From NCBI RefSeq assembly GCF_014647875.1, contig NZ_BMQA01000041.1, positions 1 to 63,592 of the forward strand: a stretch of DNA of 63,592 nt, in the 5' to 3' direction. This DNA is from Streptomyces brasiliensis (GTDB lineage: Bacteria; Actinomycetota; Actinomycetes; Streptomycetales; Streptomycetaceae). The translations under genes were made by a program, and so were the position numbers. The notes beneath the pieces are model-generated. The model had not been told where the DNA came from. It ran no database searches and saw only the letters and a program-made list of their open reading frames with translations. Shown piece by piece: positions 7,697-16,485 of this stretch. Position 1 is the stretch's first letter, and every line of letters begins with the position of its first letter.

Positions 7697-10282
7697 ATGA
7701 CGACTTCCGCGACCTCCGGAACCGGCCCCACCGAGAACTCCATGCGTCGCGCCCTCAAACGCGCCCGGGACGGCGTCGCCCTCGATGTCTTTGAGGCGGC
7801 GGTGCTGCTCCAGGCACGCGGCGAGGCCCTCGAGGACCTCGCCGCGTCCGCCGCCCGGGTGCGGGACGCCGGGCTCGAGGCGGCCGGCCGTCCCGGTGTC
7901 ATCACGTACTCGAAGAGCGTCTTCATCCCCCTCACCCGGCTGTGCCGGGACAAGTGCCACTACTGCACCTTCGTCACCGTCCCCGGCAAGCTGCGCCGCG
8001 CCGGGCACGGGATGTTCATGTCGCCGGACGAGGTCCTGGACGTGGCCCGTCGCGGCGCCGAACTCGGCTGCAAGGAAGCCCTGATCACCCTCGGCGACAA
8101 GCCCGAGGACCGCTGGCCCGAGGCGCGCGAATGGCTCGACGCGCACGGCTACGACGACACCATCGCCTACGTCCGCGCCATCTCCGTCCGCATCCTGGAG
8201 GAGACGGGTCTGCTGCCCCACCTCAACCCGGGCGTGATGTCGTGGACCGACTTCCAGCGGCTCAAGCCCGTGGCCCCGTCGATGGGCATGATGCTGGAGA
8301 CGACCGCCGAAAGGCTCTGGTCCGAGCCCGGCGGCCCGCACCACGGCTCCCCGGACAAGGAACCCGCCGTACGGCTGCGTGTCCTGGAGGACGCCGGCCG
8401 CTCCTCGGTCCCCTTCACCTCCGGGATCCTGATCGGCATCGGCGAGACGTACGAGGAGCGCGCGGAGTCCCTCTTCGCCCTCCGGAAGACCTCCCGCGCC
8501 TACCACGGCATCCAGGAACTGATCATCCAGAACTTCCGCGCCAAGCCGGACACCGCGATGCGCGGCATGCCCGACGCCGAACTGGACGAGCTGGTCGCCG
8601 CGGTGGCGGTGGCCCGGCACATCATGGGCCCGGCCGCCTGCATCCAGGCCCCGCCGAACCTCGTGGACAGCGAGTACGAGCGACTCATCGGCGCGGGGAT
8701 CGACGACTGGGGCGGGGTCAGCCCTCTCACGATCGACCACGTCAACCCCGAGCGGCCCTGGCCGCAGATCGAGGAGTTGGCCGAGAAGTCGGCCGCCGCG
8801 GGCTTCGAGCTGCGTGAACGTCTCTGCGTCTACCCGGAGTTCGTCACACGCGGCGAGCCCTGGCTGGACCCGCGGCTGCTGCCGCACGTACGGGCGCTGG
8901 CCGACCCGGAGACGGGCCTGGCCCGGCCGGACGCGGTGGTCGAGGGCCACCCGTGGCAGGAGCCGGAGGAGGCGTTCCAGCCCTCGGGGCGTACGGATCT
9001 GCACGTGTCGATCGACACCGAGGGCCGTACGTCCGACCGGCGCGACGACTTCGACGTGGTGTACGGCGACTGGGACGCCCTGCGCGAGGCCGCCGCGCCC
9101 GGGATGGCACCGGAGCGCATCGACACGGACGTGCGCGCGGCGCTCGCGACGGCCGCGGACGACCCCACCCGGCTCACGGACGCCGAGGCGCTGGCGCTGC
9201 TGCACGCGGACGGCCCGGCGCTGGACGCGCTGACGAGGATCGCGGACGACGTGCGCAAGGCGGCCGTCGGCGACGACGTCACGTACATCGTCACGCGGAA
9301 CATCAACTTCACGAACGTCTGCTACACGGGCTGCCGGTTCTGCGCCTTCGCCCAGCGCCGCACGGACGCCGACGCCTACACCCTCTCCCTGGACCAGGTC
9401 GCGGACCGCGCCCAGCAGGCCTGGGACGTGGGCGCCGTGGAGGTCTGCATGCAGGGCGGGATCCACCCCGACCTGCCGGGGACGGCGTATTTCGACATCG
9501 CGAAGGCGGTGAAGGAGCGCGTACCCGGGATGCACGTCCACGCCTTCTCCCCCATGGAGGTGGTGAACGGCGCGACCCGTACCGGTCTGTCGATCCGCGA
9601 GTGGCTGACGGCCGCGAAGGAGGCCGGGCTGGACTCGATCCCGGGCACGGCGGCGGAGATCCTGGACGACGAGGTCCGCTGGGTCCTGACGAAGGGCAAG
9701 CTGCCCACGGCGACCTGGATCGAGGCGATCACCACAGCGCACGAGCTGGGCATCCGCTCGTCCTCGACGATGATGTACGGCCACGTCGACCAGCCCCGCC
9801 ACTGGCTCGGCCACCTGCGCACGCTCGCCGGCATCCAGCAGCGGACGGGCGGCTTCACGGAGTTCGTCACGCTTCCCTTCATCCACACGAACGCGCCGGT
9901 GTACCTGGCGGGGATCGCCCGCCCGGGCCCGACGACGCGGGACAACAGGGCGGTCACGGCCATGGCACGCCTCCTCCTGCACCCGCACATCCCCAACATC
10001 CAGACGAGCTGGGTGAAGCTGGGCACGGAGGGGGCGGCGGAGATGCTGCGCTCCGGCGCGAACGACCTCGGCGGGACGCTGATGGAGGAGACGATCTCGC
10101 GGATGGCGGGCTCGTCGTACGGCTCGTACAAGTCGGTGCGCGATCTGGTGGCCGTCGCGGAGGCGGCGGGCCGCCCGGCCCGGCCGCGTACGACGCTGTA
10201 CGGAGAGGTGCCGGAGGAGCGCCGTCGGGCGGCCGAGGCCTCGGACGGGCACCTGCCGGAGTTGCTGCCGGTGCTGGACTGA
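7697..10282 (+). CDS. fbiC: FbiC: bifunctional FO synthase (7,8-didemethyl-8-hydroxy-5-deazariboflavin synthase)
   Basis: An 861-residue fusion of two radical-SAM halves that together make FO, the deazaflavin core of coenzyme F420, from tyrosine and the ribityl-uracil intermediate of riboflavin synthesis. The first CxxxCxxC cluster (CRDKCHYC; Cys83, 87, 90) belongs to the CofG-like half. The second (CYTGCRFC; Cys542, 546, 549) belongs to the CofH-like half. The length is normal for actinobacterial FbiC. ATG 7697 has only a weak ribosome site 24 nt after the luciferase-like gene, and an internal Met at 7742 is the alternative start. Other F420 genes (fbiA, fbiB, fbiD) are not in this window. 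Confidence 0.97.
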   Translation: MTTSATSGTGPTENSMRRALKRARDGVALDVFEAAVLLQARGEALEDLAASAARVRDAGLEAAGRPGVITYSKSVFIPLTRLCRDKCHYCTFVTVPGKLRRAGHGMFMSPDEVLDVARRGAELGCKEALITLGDKPEDRWPEAREWLDAHGYDDTIAYVRAISVRILEETGLLPHLNPGVMSWTDFQRLKPVAPSMGMMLETTAERLWSEPGGPHHGSPDKEPAVRLRVLEDAGRSSVPFTSGILIGIGETYEERAESLFALRKTSRAYHGIQELIIQNFRAKPDTAMRGMPDAELDELVAAVAVARHIMGPAACIQAPPNLVDSEYERLIGAGIDDWGGVSPLTIDHVNPERPWPQIEELAEKSAAAGFELRERLCVYPEFVTRGEPWLDPRLLPHVRALADPETGLARPDAVVEGHPWQEPEEAFQPSGRTDLHVSIDTEGRTSDRRDDFDVVYGDWDALREAAAPGMAPERIDTDVRAALATAADDPTRLTDAEALALLHADGPALDALTRIADDVRKAAVGDDVTYIVTRNINFTNVCYTGCRFCAFAQRRTDADAYTLSLDQVADRAQQAWDVGAVEVCMQGGIHPDLPGTAYFDIAKAVKERVPGMHVHAFSPMEVVNGATRTGLSIREWLTAAKEAGLDSIPGTAAEILDDEVRWVLTKGKLPTATWIEAITTAHELGIRSSSTMMYGHVDQPRHWLGHLRTLAGIQQRTGGFTEFVTLPFIHTNAPVYLAGIARPGPTTRDNRAVTAMARLLLHPHIPNIQTSWVKLGTEGAAEMLRSGANDLGGTLMEETISRMAGSSYGSYKSVRDLVAVAEAAGRPARPRTTLYGEVPEERRRAAEASDGHLPELLPVLD

Positions 10283-10319
10283 GGAGCGGGCAGAAGGGGC
10301 CGGTACGATGATCCGACCT

Positions 10320-10364
10320 CCGGTGTCGGGGGTCGGAGACTTCCGGTACCGGGGGTCGGAGACT
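10320..10364 (+). repeat. Two 22-bp direct repeats with 23-bp period before the L,D-transpeptidase-like gene
   Basis: CCGGTGTCGGGGGTCGGAGA-CT (10320-10341) and CCGGTACCGGGGGTCGGAGA-CT (10343-10364) differ at two positions. They lie in the short gap between fbiC and the gene at 10381, 16 nt before its start. They may bind a regulator or be a local duplication. Nothing else shows a function. Confidence 0.6.
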
Positions 10365-10380
10365 GAGGAGATGCGTACCC

Positions 10381-10947
10381 GTGGCTGCCCGACTGCCCTC
10401 GTGGGCCTGGGTCACCGGTCTGACGGTGGGGGCGACCGTCGCCGTCGTCGCTCTCGCCGTACAGGCCGACAAGGGCCCGCACCCGACGGCCGCGACGGCC
10501 CGCCCGAGCGCCTCGGCCTCCGCGAACGCGCACCCGTCCCCCAAGCCGAAGCAGCCCGCGGCGCCGGCGGTGCCGGCCGCCTCGGGGACCGGGCGCCGGG
10601 TCGTCTACTCCCTGGGGCAGAAGCGGGTGTGGCTGGTCGACGCGAGCGACAAGGCGACGCGGACGTTCGGGGTGTGGCCGGGGACGGTGAGCCCGGCCGT
10701 CGGCAGCTACACGGTCTCCAACCGCACCGAGGGCCCGATCACCGGCTCCGACGGTGTGGAGATCGAGCACATCGTGTACTTCGCTGCCACCTCGGGCCCC
10801 AACGTCGCCTTCTCCAACGCCGTGGACGGCTCCTCGCCCCCGCCCGCCTCGGGTGTGCAGACGGGCGGCATACGCATGCACACGGCGGACGGCGCGGCGG
10901 TGTGGGCGTTCGGCACCGCGGGCACGAAGGTCACGGTCGTCAAATAG
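10381..10947 (+). CDS. Membrane-anchored L,D-transpeptidase-like protein lacking the catalytic cysteine
   Basis: A 188-residue protein with a GTG start at 10381 and GAGGAG 10 nt upstream. An N-terminal membrane helix (about 9-28) is followed by a Ser/Ala/Pro linker (to about 70) and then a YkuD-like fold: RVVYSLGQKRVWLVDA, GTVSPAVGSYTVSNR, GVEIEHIVYFA, ending in VQTGGIRMHTADGAAVWAF. In active enzymes the corresponding motif is S-H-G-C-(I/V)-R. Here it is QTGGIR, with Gly163 where Cys should be and Thr where His should be. It is probably a non-catalytic cell-wall or binding domain. It follows fbiC but has its own leader. Confidence 0.75.
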   Translation: MAARLPSWAWVTGLTVGATVAVVALAVQADKGPHPTAATARPSASASANAHPSPKPKQPAAPAVPAASGTGRRVVYSLGQKRVWLVDASDKATRTFGVWPGTVSPAVGSYTVSNRTEGPITGSDGVEIEHIVYFAATSGPNVAFSNAVDGSSPPPASGVQTGGIRMHTADGAAVWAFGTAGTKVTVVK

Positions 10948-11039
10948 CGGCCGATTCGCCCTCGCCACGTCATCGCCGTCCTTGAAGAGCCAGAATGAGA
11001 CCGGCGGACTTCCGGGTCGAGGGGACGGGGGACGTACGG

Positions 11040-13526
11040 ATGGCGCAGGCGCGGCCGTCGATGCAGGAGCTGATCCGGCAGCGCAGGCGGGCCGGGTTCG
11101 TGGGGCGCAGCGCGGAACGGGCGGCGTTCCGCGCGAACCTGGGCGTGCCGCCGGAGGACGAACGGCACCGGTTCCTGTTCCATGTGCACGGCAACGCGGG
11201 GGTCGGTAAGACCTTCCTGGTACGGGAGTTGGAGCAGATCGCGCGAGAGCGCGGGGCGCTGACGGCGTACGTCGACGAGAGCGCCGGGAGTGTGCCGGAG
11301 GCGCTGGCGGGGATCGGGCGCCGGTTCGCCGCTCAGGGGCACCGGTTCAGGGACCTGGAGCGGCTGCTCACGGCGCATCGGGAGCGGCGGTACGAGGCGG
11401 AGACGGCGGCGCTCGGCGCACCGGAGCCCGAGGGACCGTCGGCGGGGAGCATGGCGGTGGCGCGGGCCGGGCTGACCGGCGCGGCGATGGTGCCGGTGGT
11501 CGGCGCCCTCGCCGGGGCCGTCGACCCCGCCCAACTCGCCCAGGGCGTCGACCGGTTGCGTGCCGGGCTCAGCGCGCGCTTCCGCAGCCAGGAGGACGTG
11601 CAGCTGGTGCTGTCACCGGAACAGGTGCTCACGCCGGTGCTGCTGGCCGAACTGGCCGACGCCGCCTCGACGGTGCCGTGGATCGTCCTGTTCTTCGACA
11701 CCTACGAGCGGACCGGGCCGTACCTCGACGCCTGGCTGCACGCCCTGATGACGACGGACAGGTACGGCGCCCTGCCCGCGACGGTCGTCGTGGTCACCGC
11801 GGGACAGCGCCCCTTCGACACCGCCCGCTGGGGAGGCTTCGCCGACTTCGTCACGGACGTGCCGCTGGGGCCGTTCACGGAGGCGGAGGCACGGGGACTG
11901 CTCGCGGACCGGGGCCTGCGGGACGAGCCGGTGGTCGCCGAGGTGCTGAGGCTGAGCGGCGGACTCCCGGTCCTGGTCTCGACCCTGGCCGAGACGCGCC
12001 CCGACGGTCCGGGACCGCCGGCCGACCCCAGTGCCACGGCCGTGGACCGCTTCCTGAAGTGGGAGCAGGATCCGGTGCGCCGGGCGGCCGCCCTGGCCTG
12101 CGCGCTGCCCCGTCAACTCGACGAGGACGTGTTCCGGACGGCCGTGGACTGCGTCGAGGAGGAGGCCGACGGGCTCTTCGCCTGGCTGCGCGGCATGCCC
12201 TTCGTGAGCGAGCGCGGGGAGCGGGTGCAGTACCACGACGTCGTACGGGCTCCGATGCTCCGCCTCCAGCGGTCGCGCTCACCACGCGGCTGGCGCGAAC
12301 GGCACACGCGGCTCGCGGAGGCGTTCGGGCGGTGGCGCGCGGAGATGGAGGAGGACGGGCGTCCGGACGAGTGGTGGCGGGACGAGGCGTGGCGGGAGCT
12401 GCGGCTGGCCGAGTCGTACCACTTGCTGTGCGCGGGCCCTCGGACCGCTGTGCCGACCGTGACCCGCGATGTGGTGGACGCGTGCGGCGAGGGCGAGGTG
12501 GTGGCACGGCGGTGGGCGCGGACGCTGCTGCAGGCGGGGGAGGACGTGGACGCGGAGGGTGTCGCGGCCTGGGGGAGCGAGCTGACTCAGGCGCTTGACC
12601 GGGGCGGGGTCCTGGAAGCCTTGGCCGTGCTGCTGGCGAAGGGGGGCCTCGACGCGCGGGGCCGGGCTGAGGCGTACCGGCGGCGGGGAACGGAGCTGGG
12701 CGGGCGCGGGGAGCACGCCGCGGCGCAGGTCCAGTTCGACCGGGCGATCGAAGTGGATCCGGAATCGGCAGGGTCGTACGAGGGCAGGGCGATCGCGCGG
12801 GGACACCAGGGTGACTACGGCGCCGCCGTCGCCGATCTCGCCGAGGCGGCCCGGCTGGATCCGGACAACGCGCGGATCCTCACCGTACGCGGCGACTACC
12901 TCCGGGTGACCGGGGACTTCGCGTCGTCCGCAAGGGAGCTGGACCGAGCGATCGAGCTGGATCCGACGAGAGCGACGGCATGGGCCGCCCGAGGAGCCAC
13001 CCGGCACCGACTCGACGACCTCGAAGGCGCGGAGTCCGATCTGAACCGGGCCCTCGAACTGGATCCGGCCTATGTCTGGGCCTTCGCGCGCAGGGCACGG
13101 GTCTGGCGGTCGCGCGGCGAACAGGAGCGGCGGCTGGCCGACCTGGACCGAGCGGTCGCACTGGCGCCCGATGTGCCCTGGGTGCTCTGCGAGCGGGGTG
13201 ACGCACTCTCCGGCGTCGGCCGCCACGAAGCGGCTCTCGCGGACTACGACCGGGCCGTCGTCCTCGACAGCCGGTACGCCTCGGTGTACGCGAGCCGCGG
13301 GGTCTGCCACAGCAGAATGGGCCGTCCGACGGAGGCTCTCGCCGACCTGGACCGCGCGCTCGAACTCAGCCCGGAGTACGTCTGGGCGCTCTGGCAGCGG
13401 GCCATGGTCCACCTCGAACTGGGCTCACGCGCCGACGCGTCCGCCGACGTCGAACGGGCCCAACGACTCGACCCCGGGCTGGAGATCCCATGGGTACGTG
13501 AAGCGCTCCGCGCTCCGGCCGACTGA
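11040..13526 (+). CDS. P-loop ATPase with C-terminal TPR repeats (STAND-like)
   Basis: An 828-residue protein. ATG 11040 (MAQARPSMQELIRQRRRAG) has GGGGGA upstream, and a Met at 10995 is the alternative. It has FVGRSAERAAFRANL, then Walker A GNAGVGKTFLV (about 55-65), an AAA/STAND-type core with VLFFDTYERTG as Walker B (about 220), and an arm ending near residue 450. The last about 280 residues are at least seven TPR units with the repeated core AIELDP-x-x-A-x-A-W/Y. Such proteins sense ligands or partners and signal through oligomerisation. There is no obvious effector domain at either end, so the output is unknown. Confidence 0.8.
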   Translation: MAQARPSMQELIRQRRRAGFVGRSAERAAFRANLGVPPEDERHRFLFHVHGNAGVGKTFLVRELEQIARERGALTAYVDESAGSVPEALAGIGRRFAAQGHRFRDLERLLTAHRERRYEAETAALGAPEPEGPSAGSMAVARAGLTGAAMVPVVGALAGAVDPAQLAQGVDRLRAGLSARFRSQEDVQLVLSPEQVLTPVLLAELADAASTVPWIVLFFDTYERTGPYLDAWLHALMTTDRYGALPATVVVVTAGQRPFDTARWGGFADFVTDVPLGPFTEAEARGLLADRGLRDEPVVAEVLRLSGGLPVLVSTLAETRPDGPGPPADPSATAVDRFLKWEQDPVRRAAALACALPRQLDEDVFRTAVDCVEEEADGLFAWLRGMPFVSERGERVQYHDVVRAPMLRLQRSRSPRGWRERHTRLAEAFGRWRAEMEEDGRPDEWWRDEAWRELRLAESYHLLCAGPRTAVPTVTRDVVDACGEGEVVARRWARTLLQAGEDVDAEGVAAWGSELTQALDRGGVLEALAVLLAKGGLDARGRAEAYRRRGTELGGRGEHAAAQVQFDRAIEVDPESAGSYEGRAIARGHQGDYGAAVADLAEAARLDPDNARILTVRGDYLRVTGDFASSARELDRAIELDPTRATAWAARGATRHRLDDLEGAESDLNRALELDPAYVWAFARRARVWRSRGEQERRLADLDRAVALAPDVPWVLCERGDALSGVGRHEAALADYDRAVVLDSRYASVYASRGVCHSRMGRPTEALADLDRALELSPEYVWALWQRAMVHLELGSRADASADVERAQRLDPGLEIPWVREALRAPAD

Positions 13527-13652
13527 GGCTCAGCGACCGGAGTGGAAAAATTACTACCGGATCCGCCCGGATCCGCCCCCTGAAGCGACCGTTCGCCGTC
13601 GATTACAGTGCTGAGCTGTCGTTTGTGCGGACGGTGACGTAGGGAGGTCCTG

Positions 13653-14768
13653 GTGGGTGCGACAGCCGGTGCCGTCTGGGGCCGTGCCGAACAGCAGGAC
13701 TTTCGCAGCCGCGTGCGCGGCACGCTGCTCGGGGTGGCCGTCGGGGACGCGCTGGGCGCGCCCGCCGACGGGCTCGGGATCGAGGAGATCCGGGCGGCGT
13801 ACGGCGCGGAGGGCGTCGCCGATCTGCCCTTCGGGTACGGCAGGCGCGGCGCTGTGACCCATCACACGCAGTTGACCCTGTTCACCGTGGACGGGCTGAT
13901 CCGTGCCCAGGTGCGGCGCGACACCGGTGCCTGGCATCCGCCGACCGATCTGCACCGGGCGTATCTGCGGTGGGCCGCCACCCAGCGGGACTGGGGGCCC
14001 GACGAGCGCCGCAAGGAAGACGGGTGGCTCGCCCGGGAGGAGTGGCTGTACGCCCGGCGCGATCCGTCGCATGCGCTGCTGCTCGGGTTCGGGGACGACA
14101 GCATGGGCACGCTCGAGGCGCCCAGGAATCCCGGGGAGGCGGGGCCGGAGGCCGTGGCGCGGTCGGCTCCGTTCGGGCTGCTGGTGGGTTGGGAGCCGCA
14201 GTTGGTGGCGCAGCTCGCGGTGGAGTGTGCCGCGCAGACCCACGGTCACTCCACGGCCTACCTGTCGGCGGGGGCTTACGCCGTGATCGTGCATGGGCTG
14301 GCCCGGGGGGAGGAGCTGGACGGTGCGGTGCAGCGGGCGCTGGCGCTGATCGCCGCTCGGCCCGGGCATCAGCCCGTCTCGGACGCGCTGCAGCGTGCCC
14401 TCGGTGCGGTGCGGCAGGGTATGCCGAGTCCCGCACGGGTCGAGGAGCTTTCGGGGGAGGGGACGGCGGACGGGTTGCTGGCCGTCGCCGTGTACTGCGC
14501 GCTGGTGGGGGAGGACGTACGGCATGGGTTGTGCCTGGCGGTGAACCAGGGCGGGCCGTCCGGCGCGGCGGGGGCGTTGACCGGGGGGTTGCTCGGTGCG
14601 CTGCACGGCGAGACGGCCCTCCCGCCGGCCTGGCTGGCCGAGTTGGAGGGCCGTCCTACGATTCTGGAACTGGCCGACGACTTCGCCATGGAGATGACCC
14701 AGGGGCCTGCGTTGCACGGGCCGGCCGGGGCTTCGCCGGGGTGGCTGGCTCGGTATCCGCGGGCCTGA
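13653..14768 (+). CDS. ADP-ribosylglycohydrolase-like protein with degenerate metal sites
   Basis: A 371-residue DraG/ARH-fold protein with an AGGGAGG ribosome site and GTG start. The fold shows as RGTLLGVAVGDALGAP-x-x-G near the N-terminus and GALTGGLLGALHGETALPP near the C-terminus. Active enzymes bind two metals through TDDT and a second SGD-x-D-x-xG motif. Here these read THHT (about residues 69-72) and NQGGPSGAAG (about 297-306), so the acidic ligands are gone. It may be a pseudoenzyme or bind metals differently. It converges on the symporter gene with only 9 nt between stops. Confidence 0.82.
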   Translation: MGATAGAVWGRAEQQDFRSRVRGTLLGVAVGDALGAPADGLGIEEIRAAYGAEGVADLPFGYGRRGAVTHHTQLTLFTVDGLIRAQVRRDTGAWHPPTDLHRAYLRWAATQRDWGPDERRKEDGWLAREEWLYARRDPSHALLLGFGDDSMGTLEAPRNPGEAGPEAVARSAPFGLLVGWEPQLVAQLAVECAAQTHGHSTAYLSAGAYAVIVHGLARGEELDGAVQRALALIAARPGHQPVSDALQRALGAVRQGMPSPARVEELSGEGTADGLLAVAVYCALVGEDVRHGLCLAVNQGGPSGAAGALTGGLLGALHGETALPPAWLAELEGRPTILELADDFAMEMTQGPALHGPAGASPGWLARYPRA

Positions 14769-14777
14769 GCCGGTCGG

Positions 14778-16325
14778 CTACGCCTCCGCCGAAGCCGACG
14801 TCGGTACCGGTGCCGCCGCCGTCCCGTCCCCGTCCGTGTTGATCCGTTCGATCAGCGCGTCCCGTTCCGGCGTGTCCTCCGGCTTCAGGTAGCCGATCAG
14901 GATGTACAGGATCAGGGACACCGCCAGCGGTACCGAGACCTGGTACTGGAGCGGCACGCCGCCCTCGACGTTCCAGTTGATCGGGTAGTTGACCAGCCAG
15001 AAGGCCAGCAGGCCCGCCGCCCAGCTGGTGAGCGCCGCCGTCGGGCCGGACTTGCGGAAGCGGCGGAGCAGACCCAGCATCATCGGGATCGCGATCGGGC
15101 CCATCAGACCGGCGACCCACTTGATGACGACGGTGATGATGTCCTGGAACGTCGGCGAGTTGACCTGTGTCGCCACCGCCATGGACAGGCCGAGGAAGAC
15201 GACCGTCGTCACCCGGGCCGCGATCAGGCCCGTCCGCTCGCCCCAGGCCCGCGCCCACCGCGACAGCACCGGCGCCACGTCCCGCGTGAAGACCGCCGCG
15301 ATGGCGTTGGCGTCGGAGGAGCACATCGCCATGGTGTGCGAGAAGAAGCCGACGACGACCAGGCCCAACAGGCCGTGCGGCAGCAGCTGTTCGGTCATCA
15401 GACCGTAGGAGTCGGAGCCGTCCGGCTTCTGCGCGTGCACCAGGAGCGGCGACATCCAGATGGGGAAGAAGAGGATGACGGGCCACACCAGCCACAGCAC
15501 CGCCGACAGCCGCGCCGAACGCGCCGCCTCGGCCGCGCTGCCCGTCGCCATGTAGCGCTGGGCCTGGTTGAGCATGCCGCCGTTGTACTCGAAGAGCTTG
15601 ATGAACAGGAAGGCGAGCAGGAACACCGTGCCGTAGGGGCCGACCAGCGGCTTGCCGTGGCCGTGCAGGGCGGGCTCGTCCCAGGCGCCGAAGACGCCGA
15701 TGTTCTTGTCGTCCAGCTTCAGGACGACCGCGATGAACATCGAGATGCCGGCCAGCAACTGGATGACGAACTGGCCGAGTTCGGTCAGCGCGTCCGCCCA
15801 CAGACCGCCGATCGTGCAGTAGACCGCGGTGATCGCACCGGTGATGAGGATGCCCTGGTTCAGCGAGACACCGGTGAACACGGACAGCAGCGTCGCGATC
15901 GCGGCCCACTTGGCGCCGACGTCCACGATCTTCAGCAGCATGCCCGACCACGCCAACGCCTGCTGGGTGGACACGTTGTAGCGGTTCTTCAGGTACTCCA
16001 GCGGAGAAGCGACGTGCAGCCGTGAGCGCAGCCGGTTGATCCGCGGGGCGAACAGCTTGGAGCCGATGGCGATGCCGAGTGCGATCGGGAACGACCAGGT
16101 GACGAAGGAGGTGACGCCGTAGGTGTAGGCGATGCCCGCGTACCCGGTGAACAACACCGCGCTGTAGCCCGACATGTGGTGCGAGATGCCGGACAGCCAC
16201 CAGGGCATCTTGCCGCCGGCCGTGAAGAAGTCGCTGACATTGTCCACGCGCTTGTGCGACCAGACGCCGATCGCGACCATCACACCGAAGTAGCCGATGA
16301 GCACGGCCCAGTCGAGACCGTTCAT
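14778..16325 (-). CDS. Sodium:solute symporter (SSS family)
   Basis: A 515-residue multi-pass membrane protein. ATG 16325 (MNGLDWAVLIGYFGVMVAIG) has a perfect AAGGGGAG ribosome site. The long frame continues upstream but without family similarity. SSS hallmarks are DFFTAGGKMPWWLSGISHHM in helix 1-2, a GGLWADALTELGQFVIQL segment (helix 5-6), LNQAQRYMA and SSDANAIAAVFTRDV. The family couples uptake of sugars, amino acids or organic acids to Na+. The substrate here is unknown, although subfamily members often handle sugars. A near-palindrome at 16444-16467 lies in its upstream region. Confidence 0.92.
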   Translation of the reverse strand: MNGLDWAVLIGYFGVMVAIGVWSHKRVDNVSDFFTAGGKMPWWLSGISHHMSGYSAVLFTGYAGIAYTYGVTSFVTWSFPIALGIAIGSKLFAPRINRLRSRLHVASPLEYLKNRYNVSTQQALAWSGMLLKIVDVGAKWAAIATLLSVFTGVSLNQGILITGAITAVYCTIGGLWADALTELGQFVIQLLAGISMFIAVVLKLDDKNIGVFGAWDEPALHGHGKPLVGPYGTVFLLAFLFIKLFEYNGGMLNQAQRYMATGSAAEAARSARLSAVLWLVWPVILFFPIWMSPLLVHAQKPDGSDSYGLMTEQLLPHGLLGLVVVGFFSHTMAMCSSDANAIAAVFTRDVAPVLSRWARAWGERTGLIAARVTTVVFLGLSMAVATQVNSPTFQDIITVVIKWVAGLMGPIAIPMMLGLLRRFRKSGPTAALTSWAAGLLAFWLVNYPINWNVEGGVPLQYQVSVPLAVSLILYILIGYLKPEDTPERDALIERINTDGDGTAAAPVPTSASAEA

Positions 16326-16443
16326 GTCTCCCCTTCCAGGGTTCGCAGGCATGGTCAGGCATGTGAACTCTGGTTTCGGAGGTGTATGGACGGCAAGAAA
16401 GCAGTAAGTCAAGAGCAGGTAAAAATGTTCGTCTTGATGACCT

Positions 16444-16467
16444 GCATTCATGTACGTGAACGAATGC
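16444..16467. promoter_or_regulatory. Inverted repeat upstream of the symporter (possible operator)
   Basis: GCATTC (16444-16449) and GAATGC (16462-16467) flank a partly self-complementary centre (TTCATGTACGTGAA). It sits 119 nt upstream of the symporter start, in an AT-richer leader, and just before the SDR stop. It might be a regulator site, but no bound factor can be proposed. Confidence 0.3.
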
Positions 16468-16485
16468 GAGACTTGCCGTGCATGC

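Noticed and set aside
7673..10252. 859-codon open frame on the minus strand opposite fbiC
   Set aside because: fbiC has clear radical-SAM motifs on the plus strand. The antisense frame is a GC-bias shadow with no domain or signal.
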